From NCBI GenBank assembly GCA_014654535.1, contig BNBA01000037.1:1-35992 (forward strand): 35,992 nt of DNA. The letters run 5' to 3'. Of the stretch, positions 33,300 to 35,992 are shown piece after piece. The notes beneath the pieces were generated by a model. That model was not told the DNA's origin. It did no database searches and saw nothing but the letters and a program-made list of their open reading frames with translations. The stretch's first letter is position 1, and each line of letters begins with the position of its first letter. The translations under genes were made by a program, and so were the position numbers. The stretch is from Xanthomonas boreopolis. Lineage in GTDB: Bacteria; Pseudomonadota; Gammaproteobacteria; Xanthomonadales; Xanthomonadaceae.

Positions 33300-34817
33300 T
33301 CAAGTACCGCCGCGCGCCGGTTCCGCCGCCTCGATGCCGTCGCCGGCCACCACGTTCTCCGGCAGCGATGGCAATACCGGGTCGACCGTGACCGGCACGT
33401 CGCCGCGCACCAGCGCGCGTGCCTCGGCATCGCTGCCCACCGCCGGCGGCGAACCGCGCAGCGGCAGGCCGGCCGTCTCGCGCACGAACAGCATCGTCAC
33501 CAGGCCGATCGCCGCCGCACCCATCAGGTAGTAGGCCGGCACCAGCGGGTCGCCGCTGCGCTCGACCAGCCATGCGGTCACCAGCGGTGTGGTGCCGCCG
33601 AACAGCGAGACCGAGACGTTGAAGGCGATCGACAGCGCGCTGTAGCGCACCGGCGTGTAGAACAGCGCCGGCAGCGTGGACGGCATCGAGCTGGTGAAGC
33701 ACACCAGCGCCAGGCCCAGCAGCACCAGGCCGAGGAAGATCAGGCCGTCATGGCCGCTGCCGACCAGCTTCAGGCAAGGCACCGCCAGCACCATCAGCGC
33801 CACGCAGGCGCCGATGATCATCGGCCGCCGTCCCAGGCGATCGCTGAACAGTCCGCCGAGCACGTTGAGCGGCATCATCACCAGCATCACGATCAGGATC
33901 AGCAGCAGGCCCTTGGTCTCGGCGTAGCCCATCGTCACCTCCAGGTAACTGGGCATGTAGGTCAGCAGCATGTAGTCGGTGACGTTGAACACCAGCACCA
34001 GGCCCACGCACTTGAGCAGCTGCGGCCAATGCACGCGCAGCATCTCGGCCAGGCGCGGCGCGGCATGCTCGCGCTCGCGGCGCTCGGCCTGCTCCACGTG
34101 CGCGCGGAACGCCGGCGTCTCCTCCAGCTTCATGCGCATGTACAGGCCGAGCAGGCCGAGCGGCCCCGCCACCAGGAACGGAAGGCGCCAGCCCCATTCC
34201 AGCATCTGCGCCGGCGTGAGCGACCAGTGCAGCGCGGTCACCACGCCGGCACCGGCGATGTAGCCGGCCAGCGTGCCGAACTCGAGCCAGCTGCCCATCA
34301 GGCCGCGGTTGCGGTCGGTGGCGTACTCGGCGATGAAGGTGGCCGCGCCGCCGTACTCGCCGCCGGTCGAGAAGCCCTGCACCAGCCGCGCCAGCAGCAG
34401 CAGCGCCGGCGCCCACAGGCCGATGCGGTCGTAGGAGGGGATCAGGCCGATGCTGAAGGTGCCCAGCGCCATCAGGATCATCGTGAAGGCGAGCACCTTC
34501 TGGCGGCCGTAACGGTCGCCGAGCGGGCCGAACACCAGCCCGCCCAGCGGACGCACCAGGAACGCGACCGTGAACGTGGCGAAGGTGGCGATCAACTGCG
34601 CGGTCGGACTGCTGGTCGGGAAGAACACCTGGCCGAGCACCACGGCGATGTAGCCGTACACGCCGAAGTCGAACCACTCCATGGCGTTGCCGAGCGCGGC
34701 GGCGCCGACCGCCTTGCGCAGCATGGGACGGTCCACCACGGTGACGTCGTCGAGCCGCAGCTGGCGCCTGCGCTTGAACCAGCCGAAGTGGACGTGGGCG
34801 GCATGCGAATCCTGCAT
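33300..34817 (-). CDS. ProP-like MFS (metabolite:H+ symporter) transporter
   Basis: The start is ATG 34817 with GGAGG eight bases upstream, giving 505 residues; the longer frame to 35033 lies in leader DNA. Twelve membrane helices can be traced. The opening AAALGNAMEWFDFGVYGYIA is the ProP signature of the MHS family, and loop motifs GPLGDRYGRQKVL and SDRLGRRPMI are present. The C-terminus ends in a short soluble tail rather than the coiled coil that tunes osmosensing in E. coli ProP. Proline/betaine or citrate-like substrates are possible. A perfect TATAAT stands 197 bases upstream. Confidence 0.9.
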   Translation of the reverse strand: MQDSHAAHVHFGWFKRRRQLRLDDVTVVDRPMLRKAVGAAALGNAMEWFDFGVYGYIAVVLGQVFFPTSSPTAQLIATFATFTVAFLVRPLGGLVFGPLGDRYGRQKVLAFTMILMALGTFSIGLIPSYDRIGLWAPALLLLARLVQGFSTGGEYGGAATFIAEYATDRNRGLMGSWLEFGTLAGYIAGAGVVTALHWSLTPAQMLEWGWRLPFLVAGPLGLLGLYMRMKLEETPAFRAHVEQAERREREHAAPRLAEMLRVHWPQLLKCVGLVLVFNVTDYMLLTYMPSYLEVTMGYAETKGLLLILIVMLVMMPLNVLGGLFSDRLGRRPMIIGACVALMVLAVPCLKLVGSGHDGLIFLGLVLLGLALVCFTSSMPSTLPALFYTPVRYSALSIAFNVSVSLFGGTTPLVTAWLVERSGDPLVPAYYLMGAAAIGLVTMLFVRETAGLPLRGSPPAVGSDAEARALVRGDVPVTVDPVLPSLPENVVAGDGIEAAEPARGGT

Positions 34818-35013
34818 CTGGGTTTTCCTCCTGCGGCGATGCCGATCCTGTTTCCGTTGCGCGCGCGCAAGCAGGCCCATGCCGATGCGCCGAATGCGCG
34901 TGGACTTGCGGGGAATCGCCGGGCCTCCGCGTGCGAACCACGGACGGCCAGGCCAGGATTGGCAGGTGAGAGGACCGGGCGGAACACGGTCCAGGGAACG
35001 GATTGCGAACGAC

Positions 35014-35019
35014 ATTATA
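35014..35019 (-). promoter_or_regulatory. Candidate -10 box upstream of the ProP-like gene
   Basis: On the minus strand GTTATAATGTCG contains a perfect TATAAT, rare in this GC-rich DNA. No good -35 is seen at 17 bases; CAGGCT is the best match. If used, the transcript has a leader of about 190 bases. The rest of the gap 34818-35191 shows no gene. Confidence 0.4.
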
Positions 35020-35066
35020 ACCGCTGCGCTCACGCGAGCCTGACTGCGCGTTCACATCGATGCGCC

Positions 35067-35087
35067 CATCGCGCGCGACGCGCGATG
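35067..35087. promoter_or_regulatory. Perfect 9-base inverted repeat, candidate operator
   Basis: CATCGCGCG (35067-35075) and CGCGCGATG (35079-35087) are separated by CGA. It lies between the divergent transporter and GH43-like genes, about 105 bases before the latter. It could be a regulator site for either, or simply a GC-rich coincidence. Confidence 0.3.
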
Positions 35088-35191
35088 TCGCGCATGGAGG
35101 CTTCGCCCGCCTGCACGATGCGCCCGCCCTATCTCCCCACGCCGATCCGTCCTAAGGTCTTGCACCGGATCGTCCAAAGGGGAACCACGCC

Positions 35192-35868
35192 ATGCGCCTG
35201 CCGCACTTGATCGCCCCGGCCATGCTCGCCTGTGCCGCCGCGGCCCATGCCGCGCCGCCGGGGCAACGCACCTACGCCAACCCGCTCGACATCGACTACC
35301 GCTACAACTTCGAGCAGCTCAACGAGGGCATTTCCTACCGCACCGGCGCCGATCCGGTGTTCGTGCGCTCCGGCGACGCGTACTACCTGTTCCTGACGCT
35401 GGCCGACGGCTACTGGCGTTCCACCAACCTGGTCGACTGGACCTTCGTCGCGCCCAGCCGCTGGCCGTTCGAGAGCATCGTCGCGCCGGCCGTCGTGGCC
35501 GACGGCGAGCGGCTGGTGATCATGCAATCCGCGTTCGGTCCGCGCCCGCTGCTGGAAACGCGCGATCCCGCGCGAGGACGGCTCGATTTCCTCACGCGCC
35601 TGCTGCCGTCGATCCCGACCGCGATGGCGGAAGGCCGCGACCAGCCGCCGCTGCCGCCGGGCCGCACGCCGCCCGGCCCCTGGGATCCGGCGCTGTTCAT
35701 CGACGACGACGGCCAGTGGTACCTGTACTGGGGCTCGTCGGACCGCTATCCGCTGTACGGCATCGCGATGGACCGCGGCGCGCGCGGCTTCGCCTTCCGC
35801 GGCACGCCCACGCCGCTGGTCTCGGCGGACCCGCAGCGCCACGGCTGGGAACGCTTCGGCCCCGACCG
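35192..35868 (+). pseudogene. GH43-like glycoside hydrolase, truncated by an IS3-family insertion
   Basis: The start is ATG 35192 with AAAGGGGA upstream. Residues 1-21 are a Sec signal. The five-bladed propeller start is clear: GADPVFVRSGDAYYLF places the general base at Asp54, and WDPALFIDDDGQWYLYWGSS (164-183) holds the second Asp (165). The frame reads normally to GWERFGPD (218-225) and then enters the IS at about 35867-35870. The catalytic Glu that follows this segment in relatives is lost, so the enzyme should be inactive unless the IS excises. Such enzymes act on arabinan or xylan. The rest of the gene may continue beyond the IS, outside the window. Confidence 0.82.
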
Positions 35869-35992
35869 TAAGCTTCCCCGTCAAGCAGGCATTTCAAAAG
35901 CAGAACTTCCGGCGACGCGTTGGCGGTACTCGGCCGGGGTCAGATCGCCGAGCGAATCGTGGGGACGCTCCTCGTTGTACTCGAGCATCCAC
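35868..35992 (-). mobile_element. IS3-family element, right end, cut by the window edge
   Basis: The element begins about four codons past the last recognisable GH43 residue and contains the transposase end reading leftwards. The terminal sequence near 35868 includes GTAAGCTTCCCCG. The exact end and the target duplication cannot be fixed without the other end. Confidence 0.7.
35881..35992 (-). CDS. IS3-family transposase (OrfB), C-terminal fragment
   Basis: On the minus strand the last 36 residues before the stop at 35881 read WMLEYNEERPHDSLGDLTPA, then EYRQRVAGSSAFEMPA. The YNxxRPH-L-x-L-TPAEY pattern is the C-terminal signature of IS3-family integrase-type transposases. The DDE core lies outside the window. 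The orientation is opposite to the disrupted GH43-like gene. Confidence 0.92.
   Translation of the reverse strand, partial: WMLEYNEERPHDSLGDLTPAEYRQRVAGSSAFEMPA

Overview
The window looks like a chromosomal segment from a GC-rich gammaproteobacterium of the Xanthomonadaceae (Lysobacter, Luteimonas or Pseudoxanthomonas type). The reasons are very high GC with GTG and TTG starts, a FabV-type enoyl-ACP reductase, an XAC0095-family protein, and several families of long intergenic palindromes that I associate with this family. This is a judgement from gene content; no database search was run. I saw no rRNA, tRNA or CRISPR array.

Left part (1-5313): accessory DNA with lower GC. It starts with the end of an IS5-type element. 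Two small genes follow that look like integron cassettes: a membrane protein and a PD-(D/E)XK nuclease-like protein, closed by a recognisable attC hairpin at 1312-1371. Next come an XAC0095-family gene on the minus strand with a long, strongly structured leader, and a type VI secretion cargo pair: a PAAR-Tle1 phospholipase effector overlapped by a DUF2931 lipoprotein, its probable immunity protein.

Middle part (5460-21524): a lipoprotein esterase, a first Tat-signal TldD-like peptidase, a divergent SDR/LysR pair, and then a long same-strand block. The block holds a second Tat-signal TldD, TldE/PmbA, a DUF4159 protein, a MoxR AAA+ ATPase, a DUF58 protein, a BatA-type membrane protein, a DUF4175-type membrane protein with a His-rich segment, and a 599-residue membrane protein. 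Most neighbours are tightly spaced or overlap by ATGA. REP-like palindromes sit inside the block, two of them directly before start codons. The block reads as one envelope-associated machine: a TldD/E peptidase plus a MoxR/Bat-type chaperone module.

Right part (21647-35992): mostly ordinary chromosomal genes. These are YegP (DUF1508), a truncated acetamidase/formamidase remnant, EcsC, a CpdB-type lipoprotein, a small lipoprotein, a host-attachment-family protein, FabV, an HDOD protein, a WXXGXW-repeat protein, a Tat-exported phospholipase C/acid phosphatase family enzyme, a 36-residue membrane peptide candidate and a ProP-like transporter. The window ends in a GH43-like gene cut by an IS3-family element that runs off the right edge.

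Five copies of a 62-66 nt palindrome and two other REP-like families are spread over 13-30 kb.
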